Assembly (NCBI GenBank): GCA_041686955.1
Contig: JAWLCV010000042.1
Location: 1-35,354, forward strand
From: UBA7803 sp041686955
GTDB lineage: Bacteria > Pseudomonadota > Gammaproteobacteria > Pseudomonadales > Azotimanducaceae
Direction of reading: 5' to 3'
Length of the DNA stretch: 35,354 nucleotides
In this document: positions 1 through 9,018 of the stretch, piece after piece
Position numbering within the stretch: position 1 is the stretch's first letter
How the letters are laid out: each line of letters starts with the position of its first letter
Translations under genes and position numbers: made by a program
Notes under the pieces: generated by a model
What the model was told of the DNA's origin: nothing
Seen by the model: the letters and a program-made list of their open reading frames with translations, nothing else
Database searches by the model: none

Positions 1-64
1 GCATCAGGATGCTGAAGTACGTGAAAGTGACCCGAGCAGTGTACTACCACTTCCGGCTTCCTTC

Positions 65-904
65 ATGCGCGTCATCGAAACCTCGCTGGACGAGGATCTG
101 TCGCTCTTTTCCGGCTACCTCTGGCAGCAGCGGGTGGTGCATCGGGTGTTCGAGGAGCGCGGCTCGCAGGTGCTCGAGGTGCGTGACCCGGCTCAGGCGG
201 AGGTGGTGCGCGGTGCGTATCGGGCCTGGAAGGACGGGCGGTTGAAGCTCGAGGCCGTGCCGCGGCCGGCTGCGGCCTCCCGCTGGTGGCATGGCATCGC
301 GCGGTATCCCGGGCTGACCGTGCTCATCGCCCTGGCGCTCGTGGGGTTCCCGTTCAGCCGGCCGTTGGCCGAGGGCCGGCTCACGGAGCTGGCGGCGTGG
401 CTCGCCATCGTCGATCCCCGTACCCCGGCGGCCGCGCTTCCCACCGTCGTGGAGCTGATCGGCGACCTGGAAGTGTGGCGCTGGTTCACTCCCATGTTCC
501 TGCATTTCTCCGTGCTGCATCTGGCATTCAATTGCGCAGTGACCATCGAGCTCGGCCGGCGGGTGGAGCGGGAGCTGTCCGCGGGCGGGCTGTGGCTGGT
601 GGTGCTGGTGCTCGCCGCCGTCTCGAACCTCATCCAGTACGCCTGGGGGAACCCTCTGTTCGGCGGCCTCTCCGGGGTGGCGTACGGGCTGCTCGGCTTC
701 GTCCTGGTCATGGGCGCGCGGCGCCCCGGGGTCGCCGCCTGGCAGCTTCCGCGGGGGGTGGCGGTGGGTCTTCTGGTGTTCCTGGTGATCTTCACCACCG
801 GGATCACCGAGCCGTTCGGCTTGTACGTGGCCAATGCCGCCCATTGGGGCGGGCTGGCCGCCGGCGCGGGGCTCGCCCTGCTGTGGAGCACGCGCGGTGG
901 TTGA
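65..904 (+). CDS. Rhomboid intramembrane serine protease, GlpG-like
   Basis: This is a 279-residue inner-membrane protease that should cleave transmembrane segments of other membrane proteins. Residues 1-60 form a soluble cytoplasmic region like the GlpG N-terminal domain. About six hydrophobic segments follow. The rhomboid signature is complete: HFSVLHLAFN at 147-156 (HxxxxHxxxN), the nucleophile in GLSG (Ser203) and the catalytic His260 in AHWGG. The ATG at 65 is chosen because it gives the full N-terminal domain. The stop codon overlaps the GTG start of the DUF2797 gene by 8 bases, so the two are probably translationally coupled. The family call is firm; the substrate cannot be inferred. 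Confidence 0.93.
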   Translation: MRVIETSLDEDLSLFSGYLWQQRVVHRVFEERGSQVLEVRDPAQAEVVRGAYRAWKDGRLKLEAVPRPAAASRWWHGIARYPGLTVLIALALVGFPFSRPLAEGRLTELAAWLAIVDPRTPAAALPTVVELIGDLEVWRWFTPMFLHFSVLHLAFNCAVTIELGRRVERELSAGGLWLVVLVLAAVSNLIQYAWGNPLFGGLSGVAYGLLGFVLVMGARRPGVAAWQLPRGVAVGLLVFLVIFTTGITEPFGLYVANAAHWGGLAAGAGLALLWSTRGG

Positions 905-1874
905 AGGTACCCTGGAGCGGCTCGCCGTGGAGCCCGCCGAGCCGGCGAGATACCGGTTGCAGGTGAAGACCCCGGCGGGCCTGGTGGAAAGCCTGGAACT
1001 CAACGCGCTGCTCGGCAGCGGTTTGTGCATCGACTTTCTCGGCGGGATCCGCTGCAGCCATTGCGGATCCGGCACCCGGCGCAGCTACGGCGACGGCTAC
1101 TGCTGGGGCTGTTTCCAGAGACTCGCGCGGTGCGATCTTTGCGTGGTGAGCCCGACCCGCTGCCACTTCAGCGCCGGCACCTGCCGGGAGCCGGAATGGG
1201 GGGCATCGTTCTGCATGCAGCCCCACCTGGTCTATCTGGCGAACTCCAGCGGCCTGAAGGTGGGCATCACCCGCGAGGGACGGCAGCTCGTCCGCTGGCT
1301 GGATCAGGGCGCGAGCCAAGGGCTCGTGGTGGCGCGTGCCGGGAGCCGGGAGCGGGCGGGCGTGCTCGAGGCCGAACTCGCCCGGCAGGTGAGTGATCGT
1401 ACGGATTGGCGGGCGCTCGTCACCGGAGATGCGCCGCCTCTGGATCTGCCGCGGTGGCGCGAGACCCTGCAGCGCCGCCTGATGGATTCGTCGGCCCCAC
1501 TCGACGNNNNNNNNNNNNNNNNNNNNNNNNNNNNNNNNNNNNNNNNNNNNNNNNNNNNNNNNNNNNNNNNNNNNNNNNNNNNNNNNNNNNNNNNNNNNNN
1601 NNNNNNCCCACTCGACGGCGTCGAGTGGCTCACGGAGGAGCCGGAGCAGCGGCTCGAGTTTCCGGTCCTGGCGTATCCGCGCCGCTGCGTTCGCCTGGAG
1701 CTCGGGAGCGAGTCCGGCGTGGCCGGCCGCCTGGTGGGCATCAAGGGTCAGTACCTGCTGTTCGAGCAGGGGGTTTTCAACGTGGCGCGGCATCGGGCCT
1801 ACCAGGTCCGGGTCAGCACCTTCGAGGCATCGACGGGTGCCGATCCGGAACCTCAGATGGAGCTATTCTCATGA
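897..1874 (+). CDS. DUF2797 zinc-ribbon protein (interrupted by assembly gap)
   Basis: The protein belongs to the DUF2797 family of unknown function. It carries cysteine pairs at C53/C56, C69/C72 and C79/C82 that look like a metal-binding ribbon, followed by the family-typical CREPEWG and HLVYLANSSGLKVGIT stretches; the latter loosely resembles a GIY-YIG fold motif (inference). The C-terminal part GIKGQYLLFEQGVFN is also typical. I chose GTG 897 because GGAG lies 8 bases upstream and the family usually starts with a xxGTLxxL strand. A run of 100 N interrupts codons 204-237. If the 11-base duplication at the gap edges is collapsed, the reading frame is kept and the protein shrinks from 325 to 288 residues. 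The last four bases overlap pepN (ATGA). Confidence 0.88.
   Translation: MVEGTLERLAVEPAEPARYRLQVKTPAGLVESLELNALLGSGLCIDFLGGIRCSHCGSGTRRSYGDGYCWGCFQRLARCDLCVVSPTRCHFSAGTCREPEWGASFCMQPHLVYLANSSGLKVGITREGRQLVRWLDQGASQGLVVARAGSRERAGVLEAELARQVSDRTDWRALVTGDAPPLDLPRWRETLQRRLMDSSAPLDXXXXXXXXXXXXXXXXXXXXXXXXXXXXXXXXXXPLDGVEWLTEEPEQRLEFPVLAYPRRCVRLELGSESGVAGRLVGIKGQYLLFEQGVFNVARHRAYQVRVSTFEASTGADPEPQMELFS
1507..1606. other. Scaffold gap of exactly 100 N, probably spurious
   Basis: The run is exactly 100 N, the conventional placeholder for a gap of unknown size. The 11 bases before it (1496-1506, CCCACTCGACG) are identical to the 11 bases after it (1607-1617). Removing the Ns and one copy deletes 111 bases, which is 37 codons, and leaves the DUF2797 reading frame intact. 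The two contigs therefore most likely overlap, with no bases missing. Confidence 0.85.
1608..1628. repeat. Perfect 9-bp inverted repeat at the gap edge
   Basis: CCACTCGAC (1608-1616) and GTCGAGTGG (1620-1628) form a perfect 9-bp stem around a GGC loop, inside the DUF2797 gene. A GC-rich hairpin of this kind can stall sequencing polymerases and would explain why the assembly broke exactly here. I see no sign that it is regulatory. Confidence 0.7.
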
Positions 1875-4588
1875 GCAAAGAACCGAACCCGAAGGCTGTA
1901 CGTCTTTCTGAATATCAGTCACCTGCGTATAGAACCATAGAAACCGATTTAACTTTCGACATCGCCGACGGCACCACGCGGGTCACCAGCCGGCTGCGGG
2001 TCGTGCGGGCGCCGGAGACCCCGCCCGGAACCGCGCTCACCCTGGACGGCAGCGGCCTCGAGCTCGAGTCGGTGGCGGTGGACGGCACGCCCCTCGGCAG
2101 CAACCAGTATCGGCGCGACGATGGCAGCCTCACCCTGTTCGACCTGCCGGACGCGGCGGAGATCGAGGTGGTGACCCTGATACACCCGGAGGAGAACACG
2201 GCACTGGAGGGGCTGTACAAATCCGGCGGCATGTACTGCACCCAGTGCGAGGCGGAAGGCTTCCGGCGCATCACCTACTACCAGGACCGGCCGGACGTGC
2301 TGTCGAAGTTCACCACGACCATCGTCGCCGATTCCGGCCGTTACCCCGTGCTGCTCTCCAACGGCAACCTGGTGCGGGAGTGCCTGCGCAGCGACGGCCG
2401 CCGGGAAGTGACCTGGGAGGACCCGTTCCCCAAGCCCAGCTACCTGTTCGCCCTGGTGGCAGGGAACCTGTCGCTCATGGAGGACCGGTTCGTCACCGCC
2501 TCCGGCCGCGAGGTTCACCTGCGCATCTACTCCGAGCCCCACAACATCGAGCAGTGCGGGTATGCCATGGGGGCGCTGAAGCGCGCCATGCGATGGGACG
2601 AGGAGGTCTACGGCCGCGAGTACGATCTGGACGTGTTCATGATCGTCGCGGTGGACGATTTCAACATGGGTGCCATGGAGAACAAGGGGCTCAACATCTT
2701 CAACACATCCTGTGTGCTGGCGTCTCCGGACACCGCCACCGACGCCGCGTATCAGCGGGTGGAGGCGGTGGTGGCCCACGAGTACTTTCACAACTGGTCC
2801 GGCAACCGGGTCACCTGCCGCGACTGGTTTCAGCTCAGCCTCAAGGAAGGGTTCACCGTCTTCCGCGACGCCGAGTTCTCCGCCGACACGAACTCCCGCA
2901 CCCTGAAGCGGATCCAGGACGTCACCCTGCTGCGCTCGGTGCAGTTCGCCGAGGATGCAGGCCCGCTGGCTCACCCGGTGCGGCCGGAGTCCTACATCGA
3001 GATCTCGAACTTCTACACCCCAACCGTCTACGAGAAGGGGGCCGAGGTGGTGCGGATGCTGCACACCTTGATCGGCCCCGAGGCGTTCCGCCGGGGCTCG
3101 GACCTGTACTTCGAGCGCCACGACGGCAGTGCCGCCACCACCGACGACTTCGTGGCCGCCATGGCCGAGGCCGGCGGCGTGGATCTCGGCCAGTTCAAAC
3201 GCTGGTACGCCCAGGCGGGCACGCCGGTGCTCACGGTGGCGGAGTCCTACGCCGACGGCGTTCTCACGCTCACCGTCGCGCAGAGCTGCCCCCCCACCCC
3301 CGGGCAGGCGGAGAAGAAACCGTTCCACATCCCGGTGCTGCTCGGCCTGCTGGACGAGGCCGGGGGCGACCTGGCGGTGCCGGAACTGGAGGTGAGCGCG
3401 AGCCAGGCGATCGAGTTCCGCGCTGCGCGCACCGGCACCGGCGCGAGCGTGCTCCTGCACCTGCGGGAGCCCGAGGCCACCCTCACCGTGCGGGGGCTGG
3501 CGAGCAAGCCGCGGTTGAGCTTCCTGCGCGGCTTCTCGGCACCGGTGCGGGTCAGTTACCCGCGCGTGGCGGAGGAGCTCGCGTTCCTGGCGCTGCACGA
3601 CTCCGACGGGTTCGCCCGCTGGGATGCCTTGCAGACTCTGGTGGTGGACGAGGTTCGTCGCCTCGCCGAGTCTTCCGGGGAGGCCACGGCCGAGCCGGAC
3701 GAGGGGCTGCTGGATTTGTTCGGCGCAATCCTGGAGCGCGCCGTGGCCGCGCCGGGCGACGCCGAGCAGCAGTTCATGCTGGCGAGCCTGCTCACCCTGC
3801 CGGACGAGAACTATCTGTTCGAGCAGTTTCAGCAAGTGCACGTGGACGCCGTCTGCGGCGCCGTGGATCGCCTGCGCCTGAGTCTGGCCCGGCGCCACGC
3901 GGAGGCGTGGCGCAGCTTGTACGAGGCCAACGGCCCGGACGGCGCCTTCTCGCCCGAGGCTCGAGCCATGGCGCGGCGCGGCCTCAAGCATGCGGCCCTG
4001 GCGTTCGTGGCGCCGGTGCTGTCGGGGGCCGAGGCCGAGGCGCTGCTCGGCGAGCACTACCGGCTCGCCGACAACCTCACCGATCGGCGCGGCGCCCTGT
4101 GGGAGCTGGTGCGGCACGCCGGGGTCGGCGAGGCGTTCCGCGAGCGTCTGCTGGAAGACTTCTACAGCCGCTGGCAGCACGAAGCGCTGGTGGTGAACCT
4201 GTGGTTCACCCTGCAGGCCTCGAGCCCGCTCTACGACGCGGCCCGGGTCCGGGAGCTGGCGGCTCACCGCGCTTTCGACGAACGCAATCCCAACAAGCTG
4301 CGCGCGCTCTACGGCGGATTCTCCCGGCAGAACCACGGGAACTTCCACGCCCGGGACGGCTCCGGCTACGCCTTTCTCGGCGAGGCCGTGCGCCGCATCG
4401 ATCCGCGGAATCCCTCCATGGCGGCGAACCTCGCCATGCCCCTGACCCGCTGGCGGCGGTACGACGCGGAGCGCTCCCGGTTGATGCGCCAGGAGCTCGA
4501 ACGGATCGCGGCACGGGAGACACTCTCGCCCGACGTCTACGAGGTCGTGACCAAGAGCCTGGCCCAGGCGCCTCAGTCGAAGTCGTAG
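1871..4588 (+). CDS. pepN: Aminopeptidase N (M1 zinc metallopeptidase)
   Basis: This 905-residue cytoplasmic enzyme removes N-terminal residues from peptides. The substrate motif GAMEN is at 267-271, the zinc ligands are HEYFH (303-307) and Glu326 in LKEG, and the following GFTVFRDAEFS is typical of the gammaproteobacterial PepN branch (E. coli enzyme about 870 residues). The C-terminal half matches the DUF3458 helical domains. The start ATG overlaps the preceding stop (ATGA), so translation is probably coupled to DUF2797. The first 30 codons are unusually AT-rich and use AGA, ATA and TTA, unlike the rest of the gene. The 3' end overlaps the convergent batD gene by 16 bases and no terminator is visible. 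Confidence 0.96.
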   Translation: MSKEPNPKAVRLSEYQSPAYRTIETDLTFDIADGTTRVTSRLRVVRAPETPPGTALTLDGSGLELESVAVDGTPLGSNQYRRDDGSLTLFDLPDAAEIEVVTLIHPEENTALEGLYKSGGMYCTQCEAEGFRRITYYQDRPDVLSKFTTTIVADSGRYPVLLSNGNLVRECLRSDGRREVTWEDPFPKPSYLFALVAGNLSLMEDRFVTASGREVHLRIYSEPHNIEQCGYAMGALKRAMRWDEEVYGREYDLDVFMIVAVDDFNMGAMENKGLNIFNTSCVLASPDTATDAAYQRVEAVVAHEYFHNWSGNRVTCRDWFQLSLKEGFTVFRDAEFSADTNSRTLKRIQDVTLLRSVQFAEDAGPLAHPVRPESYIEISNFYTPTVYEKGAEVVRMLHTLIGPEAFRRGSDLYFERHDGSAATTDDFVAAMAEAGGVDLGQFKRWYAQAGTPVLTVAESYADGVLTLTVAQSCPPTPGQAEKKPFHIPVLLGLLDEAGGDLAVPELEVSASQAIEFRAARTGTGASVLLHLREPEATLTVRGLASKPRLSFLRGFSAPVRVSYPRVAEELAFLALHDSDGFARWDALQTLVVDEVRRLAESSGEATAEPDEGLLDLFGAILERAVAAPGDAEQQFMLASLLTLPDENYLFEQFQQVHVDAVCGAVDRLRLSLARRHAEAWRSLYEANGPDGAFSPEARAMARRGLKHAALAFVAPVLSGAEAEALLGEHYRLADNLTDRRGALWELVRHAGVGEAFRERLLEDFYSRWQHEALVVNLWFTLQASSPLYDAARVRELAAHRAFDERNPNKLRALYGGFSRQNHGNFHARDGSGYAFLGEAVRRIDPRNPSMAANLAMPLTRWRRYDAERSRLMRQELERIAARETLSPDVYEVVTKSLAQAPQSKS

Positions 4589-6297
4589 AGCGCCGGCAAC
4601 TCGTAGCCTCGGCCCCTGGCGTGCCGGCCGGAGTCGCCGAGCGCCGCGAGCAGTTCGTCGCCGCTGACGGCTGCCCGTGCTCGGGGCTGGTAGAGCGCGG
4701 CATTCAGGCGGTCCAGCAGCGGCCCGTGACCGGCCTCGCGGAAGCGGCGGATGGCCTCGGGCGCGGAGGTGGCGTACCGGCACTGCAGATAGGCGATGAG
4801 CTCGCGGTGCATGGCGTTCAGGTCGCCGCTGCGGCAGGCACGCTCGAGGCTCTGCCAGCGGCGGCGCGGCAGCGTCGCGGCACCCGGGCGATGGAAAGGA
4901 TTCCAGCCGCGCCGCCGGAGCACCGTCGCGGCACCGGCGGCCAGTCCCGCAGCCAGGGCGGCGGCGATCAGGAGGGCGGCCCACCCTGGCGCCTCTCCCT
5001 CGGGACGGGACTCGTCGGCGGGAGCGGTTTCCGGGGCGGACGCAGCCGGTGAATCGTCCGGCACCGCATCCTCGCCCCGCACCGCGGGCCCCCGCTGTGC
5101 GGGCTGTGGCGCCGGGGTGCTCGGCTCGGCGGCGGTCCCGGTGATCTCCAGGCTGCGCGGCGGGGTGCGGGCCACGCGTACCTGGCGTGCGGTCACGTCC
5201 CACCACACCAGCTCACCGGACGGCAGGGTCACGTTGCCCGGCGCGGTGGCCATGACGGCGTAGCTCTGGGTGCGCGTTCCTCTGAGGCTCCCGCCGGTGG
5301 AGTCGTCCTCGAGATCCGGCGGCTCGGGATAGCTGCGGAAATGCCCCGCCGGCAGCTCCGCCGCGAGCGGGGGAATCACGGAGCTGACGTTACCCGTGAC
5401 GTCCGCCCGGAGCGTGCGGGTCACCGGCTCGCCCACATCGATGCGCCCGCGGCTCGGCTCCCAGGTGTCGGTGAGGGTCACCTGCCGGGCCGGAAGCCAG
5501 GGATGTTCGGGGGGGTACTCCGCCGGAATCGGCAGGACCTCCACGGTCATGGGTTCGGTGGCGATGCGGACGCCGGAACGGCGGATGCGGCCGCCGCTCT
5601 CCAGGCGCACGCTGCTGGTCACGGCGATGGCGGGAATCGTGAGGGTGCCGCTGCGCTCGGGATAGATGGCGAAACGCTGCTCGATGACCCCGTAGCGCTG
5701 GCCGTCGCGGATGGTGGCGGTGGAGGTGGTCTCGCCCAGGGGCAGCACCACCGCATCCGGGATGTCCGGCATGCCGGGCAGATCGCTGTAGATCTGCGCC
5801 CCGCTGGCGTAGTACAGCCGGCGAATCAGCACCGTTTCCGCCTGCACGTACACGGGGTTGGCGGAGAGCTCGGTCTCGAAGAACACCATGCGGTCGAGGG
5901 TGTCCCGCAGATCCGGTGCCATGCTGCGCACCTCGAGGGAAAGGGGCGGCGTGCTCTCGGTGCCGATGCGAATGGGGGGAACCACGAGCTCGCCCGCGCG
6001 CCTGGGCCGCAGCAGGATCTGGTACTCGACCCAGGATTCCACCCGGCCGTTGACGGAACGGTACTGGCTCGCGCGCTGGGTGGTCAGCACTTCGAAATCC
6101 GCCTGGAGCGCGGAGAGGTCCGGCTCCGCCAGGTCGCGGCCGCCGGTGGCCCGGACGATGAGCCGCGCCGTGTCCAGCTCGTCCACCACCCGGGGCTCGA
6201 TCCGGGCCTGGAGCTCGGCCCGCAGCGCCCCGGGCAGCATGGCGAGGAGCAGCAGCCCGAAAGCCAGTGCGCGGCGCGGTCGGCTTCGGACCCTCAC
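4573..6297 (-). CDS. batD: BatD-like oxygen-tolerance protein
   Basis: This is the last gene of the Bat operon, a 574-residue envelope protein. The GTG start overlaps the stop of the preceding gene as GTGA and is followed by an Arg-rich signal peptide (RRALAFGLLLLAMLPGALRA). Beta-rich repeats of the BatD family follow (an early Arg-x-x-Asp-x-Leu-Asp strand and a region beginning PGMPDIPDAVVLPLG). A single transmembrane helix sits near residues 430-450 (GWAALLIAAALAAGLAAGAA), and a short cytoplasmic helical tail ends the protein. In the family BatD is thought to form a periplasmic complex with BatA and BatB; the exact role is unsettled. It converges on pepN with a 16-base overlap. Confidence 0.88.
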   Translation of the reverse strand: MRVRSRPRRALAFGLLLLAMLPGALRAELQARIEPRVVDELDTARLIVRATGGRDLAEPDLSALQADFEVLTTQRASQYRSVNGRVESWVEYQILLRPRRAGELVVPPIRIGTESTPPLSLEVRSMAPDLRDTLDRMVFFETELSANPVYVQAETVLIRRLYYASGAQIYSDLPGMPDIPDAVVLPLGETTSTATIRDGQRYGVIEQRFAIYPERSGTLTIPAIAVTSSVRLESGGRIRRSGVRIATEPMTVEVLPIPAEYPPEHPWLPARQVTLTDTWEPSRGRIDVGEPVTRTLRADVTGNVSSVIPPLAAELPAGHFRSYPEPPDLEDDSTGGSLRGTRTQSYAVMATAPGNVTLPSGELVWWDVTARQVRVARTPPRSLEITGTAAEPSTPAPQPAQRGPAVRGEDAVPDDSPAASAPETAPADESRPEGEAPGWAALLIAAALAAGLAAGAATVLRRRGWNPFHRPGAATLPRRRWQSLERACRSGDLNAMHRELIAYLQCRYATSAPEAIRRFREAGHGPLLDRLNAALYQPRARAAVSGDELLAALGDSGRHARGRGYELPALYDFD

Positions 6298-8024
6298 CAG
6301 ATCTTCTCCGTTTCCCGGCTGCCGTAGTCGCCGCTTCTCAGGCGGAGGTTGGTCTCGTACTGGAATTTGCGCCGCAGGAGTCCGCCCGGGTCGTCCGGCA
6401 CCCGCCGCAGCCACTGCTCCAGGGCGTCCTGCTGCTCGTCCCGGGTCGCCAGGGATTCCTCCTGGCCTGGGGGCGGACGCCCGTCGTCCTGTTGCCGTTG
6501 CTGGCTCTGCTGCTCGTCGGAATCGGGCTGCTCGGCTGGCTGATCGCCTTCCTGCTCGTCGTCCCCCTGGCTGCCGTCGCCGCCCTGGGGGCGCGTGCTC
6601 TGCTCCGGCTGCTGGCCCCCCTGTTGCTGGCGCTCGTCCTCACCGGCCTGGGATTCCTGCTGCTCCAGGAGCTTTTCCACCAGCTCCTTGTTGAAGCGGG
6701 CGTCCTCGTGGTCCGGCTGCCGGGCCAGCACCTGATCGTAGGCGGCCACGGCGCCCTGGTAATCCCCCTGCAGAGCCAGGGCGTTGCCCCGGTTGTACTG
6801 GGCGGTGACCGAGGGCTGGCGCGCGTAGCTGTCTGCGGCGGCGGCGTACTCGCCGCTGCGGTACAGCGCCGCGGCACGCCAGTCGGGCGATTCGAACAAC
6901 GTCGCCGCCGCTTCCGGCTCGCCGTCCCGCAGGGACTCGTAGGCTTGCTGGTCGCGCCGTTGCCAGAGGTCGTCCCATGGGCCGGCGTCGGCGGGGGCCG
7001 GCAGCAGCAGGATCGGCACCACCGCGAGCACCCCGCGGCGGAACCCGCCCAGCAGCAGCGGTATCAGCAGCAGCAGTACCCAGAAGCCCCGGTCGGCCCA
7101 GGTGTCGAACTCGCGCTCCACCTCGGTGGTCTCGTCCTCGCCCGGCAGCGGGGTGGCGAGCAGGTGGTCGATGTCCTGATCGCCCAGGGTGAGGGTGTGA
7201 TAACGGCCGTGGCTCAGCTCGGCGATGTCGGCGAGCCGCGGTTCGTCCAGGCGCGCCACGATGGGGTTGCCCTGCTGCGATCTCAGCACCTGGCCCGGCT
7301 GGTCGATGAAGTGCAGCGGGATGGGGGCGCCCTCGACGGTGCCCACGCCGAGGATGGAGATGGGGAAGCGGGGATCCCGGTGCTCGCCGGCACTGCTCAT
7401 GTCGTCCACGGCATCGGTGATCACCAGGATGCGGCCCTGGCGCAATCCGGCGTTGTCGAACAGGGTGTGGGCGAGCTCGAGGGCGCTGCCCAGATGGCTG
7501 CCCAGCACCGGCATCATGTCCGGCCGGAGGGCCGGCAGCAGGTTCTCGATGGTGCGGGTGTCGTCCGTCAGGGGCACGACGGCATGGGCGTCCCCGGCGT
7601 AGGCGACCAGCGCGGTGAAGCCCTCGTCGCGGCGCCGCAGGACGTCGGCGATCTTCTGCCGGGCGCGCACCAGGCGGGAGGGCGCCACGTCCTCGGCGAA
7701 CATGGACAGCGAAAGATCGAACAGGATCACCAGGGCGTCGCTCTTCTGCTCCACGGGCTGGGGCAACCGTTCCCAGCTCGGGCCCGCCAGCCCCACGGCG
7801 CCTGCCGTCAGGGCCAGGGCCGCGAGCCACGGCAGCCGGCGCGAGCGGGTTGCGCGGCGCGGCTCCAGCAGCACCTGGAGGAGCGCGGGCTCGATGCTGG
7901 TCTCCCAGTGGCTGCCCCGGGACTGGCGCCGTGCCCACAGCCAGCCGAGCAGCAGCGCGGGTAGCACCGCCAGCAGCCAGACCGGACGGATGAAGTGCAG
8001 CGTGTCGAGCGGCAGGTCACCCAT
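6294..8024 (-). CDS. BatB/BatC fusion: VWA domain plus TPR protein
   Basis: This 576-residue membrane protein joins two Bat functions in one chain. Two N-terminal transmembrane helices (about 12-32 and 64-83) precede a von Willebrand A domain with a MIDAS motif DLSLS at 103-107. A further helix near 330 (WVLLLLIPLLLGGF) leads to TPR repeats containing QYNRGNALALQGDYQGA. A long Gln/Glu/Asp-rich low-complexity region and a basic C-terminus follow. In Bacteroidetes BatB and BatC are separate genes; fused forms are common in gammaproteobacteria (recalled, not checked). The ATG overlaps the end of batA by 8 bases, and its own stop overlaps batD by 4, so the operon is tightly coupled. Confidence 0.9.
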   Translation of the reverse strand: MGDLPLDTLHFIRPVWLLAVLPALLLGWLWARRQSRGSHWETSIEPALLQVLLEPRRATRSRRLPWLAALALTAGAVGLAGPSWERLPQPVEQKSDALVILFDLSLSMFAEDVAPSRLVRARQKIADVLRRRDEGFTALVAYAGDAHAVVPLTDDTRTIENLLPALRPDMMPVLGSHLGSALELAHTLFDNAGLRQGRILVITDAVDDMSSAGEHRDPRFPISILGVGTVEGAPIPLHFIDQPGQVLRSQQGNPIVARLDEPRLADIAELSHGRYHTLTLGDQDIDHLLATPLPGEDETTEVEREFDTWADRGFWVLLLLIPLLLGGFRRGVLAVVPILLLPAPADAGPWDDLWQRRDQQAYESLRDGEPEAAATLFESPDWRAAALYRSGEYAAAADSYARQPSVTAQYNRGNALALQGDYQGAVAAYDQVLARQPDHEDARFNKELVEKLLEQQESQAGEDERQQQGGQQPEQSTRPQGGDGSQGDDEQEGDQPAEQPDSDEQQSQQRQQDDGRPPPGQEESLATRDEQQDALEQWLRRVPDDPGGLLRRKFQYETNLRLRSGDYGSRETEKIW

Positions 8025-9018
8025 GACGGAACCTCGAATCCCAGGCGAGAAGCCCCAGTCCCAGCAGCCACGACGCCGCCAGCGGCCAGTAGTAGAGCGC
8101 GGCGATCGGCCGGTAGGTCTCGGCCTCCTGCTCGATGGGCTCCATGGCGTCGATGATGTCGTAGATCTCCACGAGCTGCTCGGTGTTCTCGGCACGGAAA
8201 TAGCGGCCGCCGGTGGCGCTGGCCACCGCCTGCAGAGTCTCCTCGTCCAGCTCGGCCGAGGGGTTGATGATCCCGGAGGAGAACACGCCGAAGATGCTGG
8301 GCATGCTCATGGACTCGGCGCCGACGCCGATGGTGTAGATGCGGATCTCCTCGAGGCTCGCCAGCTCCGCCGCCTTCACCGGCGCCACCTCGCCCACGTT
8401 GTTGGCGCCGTCGGTGAGCAGGATGAGCACCCGGTTGCCTTCCGGGCGCTGGCGCAGGCGCTTCACCGCCAGGCCAATGGCGTCACCGATGGCCGTCTTG
8501 CCCCCGGCGATGCCCACCGGAGCTTCCGTGAGCAGGCGGTTGACGCTCGCCAGATCGAAGGTGAGGGGGGCCTGCAGGTAGGCGTTGGTGCCGAACAGGA
8601 TCAGGCCCACCCGGTCGCCCCGGCGCGCCTCCACGAACTGGCTGACCACGTTCTTCACCACGGTGAGCCGGTTCACCAGCCGGTTGCCGAGCTGCATGTC
8701 CTCGGTGCCCATGCTCCCCGAGATGTCCACGGCGAGCATGAGGTCCCGCCCGGTGGTGGGCAGAGTCACCGGCTCGCCGGTCCACTCGGGGCGGGTGGCG
8801 GCGGCCACGAGGCCGAGCCAGACCAGCCAGAGCACCAGCAGACGCCAGGGCCAGCGGCCGCGGCGCGCGCGCCCGCCGCTCTCGCCATTCGGCCGGAAGT
8901 GGCCCAGGTCCGGGACGGTGAGGGCCGGCTGCTGGTGAGGACGGGGGCGCAGCAACGCGCGGGCGACGAGCGGCAAGGGCGCCAGCAGCAGCGCGTAGGG
9001 CCAGACCAGCTCGATCAC
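8017..9018 (-). CDS. batA: BatA: membrane-anchored VWA domain protein
   Basis: The protein has 333 residues. An N-terminal helix and a second one at 58-74 flank a short cytoplasmic loop. They are followed by a von Willebrand A domain with the canonical MIDAS motif DISGS at 98-102 and LLTDGANN further on. A C-terminal helix (PLAASWLLGLGLLAW) closes the protein. The domain probably binds a partner through a divalent metal. The start is GTG and overlaps the DUF4381 stop as GTGA. The order with MoxR and DUF58 upstream and a second VWA protein downstream is the standard Bat locus. Confidence 0.92.
   Translation of the reverse strand: MIELVWPYALLLAPLPLVARALLRPRPHQQPALTVPDLGHFRPNGESGGRARRGRWPWRLLVLWLVWLGLVAAATRPEWTGEPVTLPTTGRDLMLAVDISGSMGTEDMQLGNRLVNRLTVVKNVVSQFVEARRGDRVGLILFGTNAYLQAPLTFDLASVNRLLTEAPVGIAGGKTAIGDAIGLAVKRLRQRPEGNRVLILLTDGANNVGEVAPVKAAELASLEEIRIYTIGVGAESMSMPSIFGVFSSGIINPSAELDEETLQAVASATGGRYFRAENTEQLVEIYDIIDAMEPIEQEAETYRPIAALYYWPLAASWLLGLGLLAWDSRFRHG

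Noticed and set aside
1949..5206. A long open frame on the - strand across pepN and the end of batD.
   Set aside because: It is a shadow of pepN, which has all M1 peptidase motifs; the antisense protein has no family features and would overlap two real genes.
6294..8024. A frameshift or assembly fusion joining batB and batC.
   Set aside because: The reading frame is continuous with a membrane helix and linker between the domains, and fused forms are common in gammaproteobacteria.
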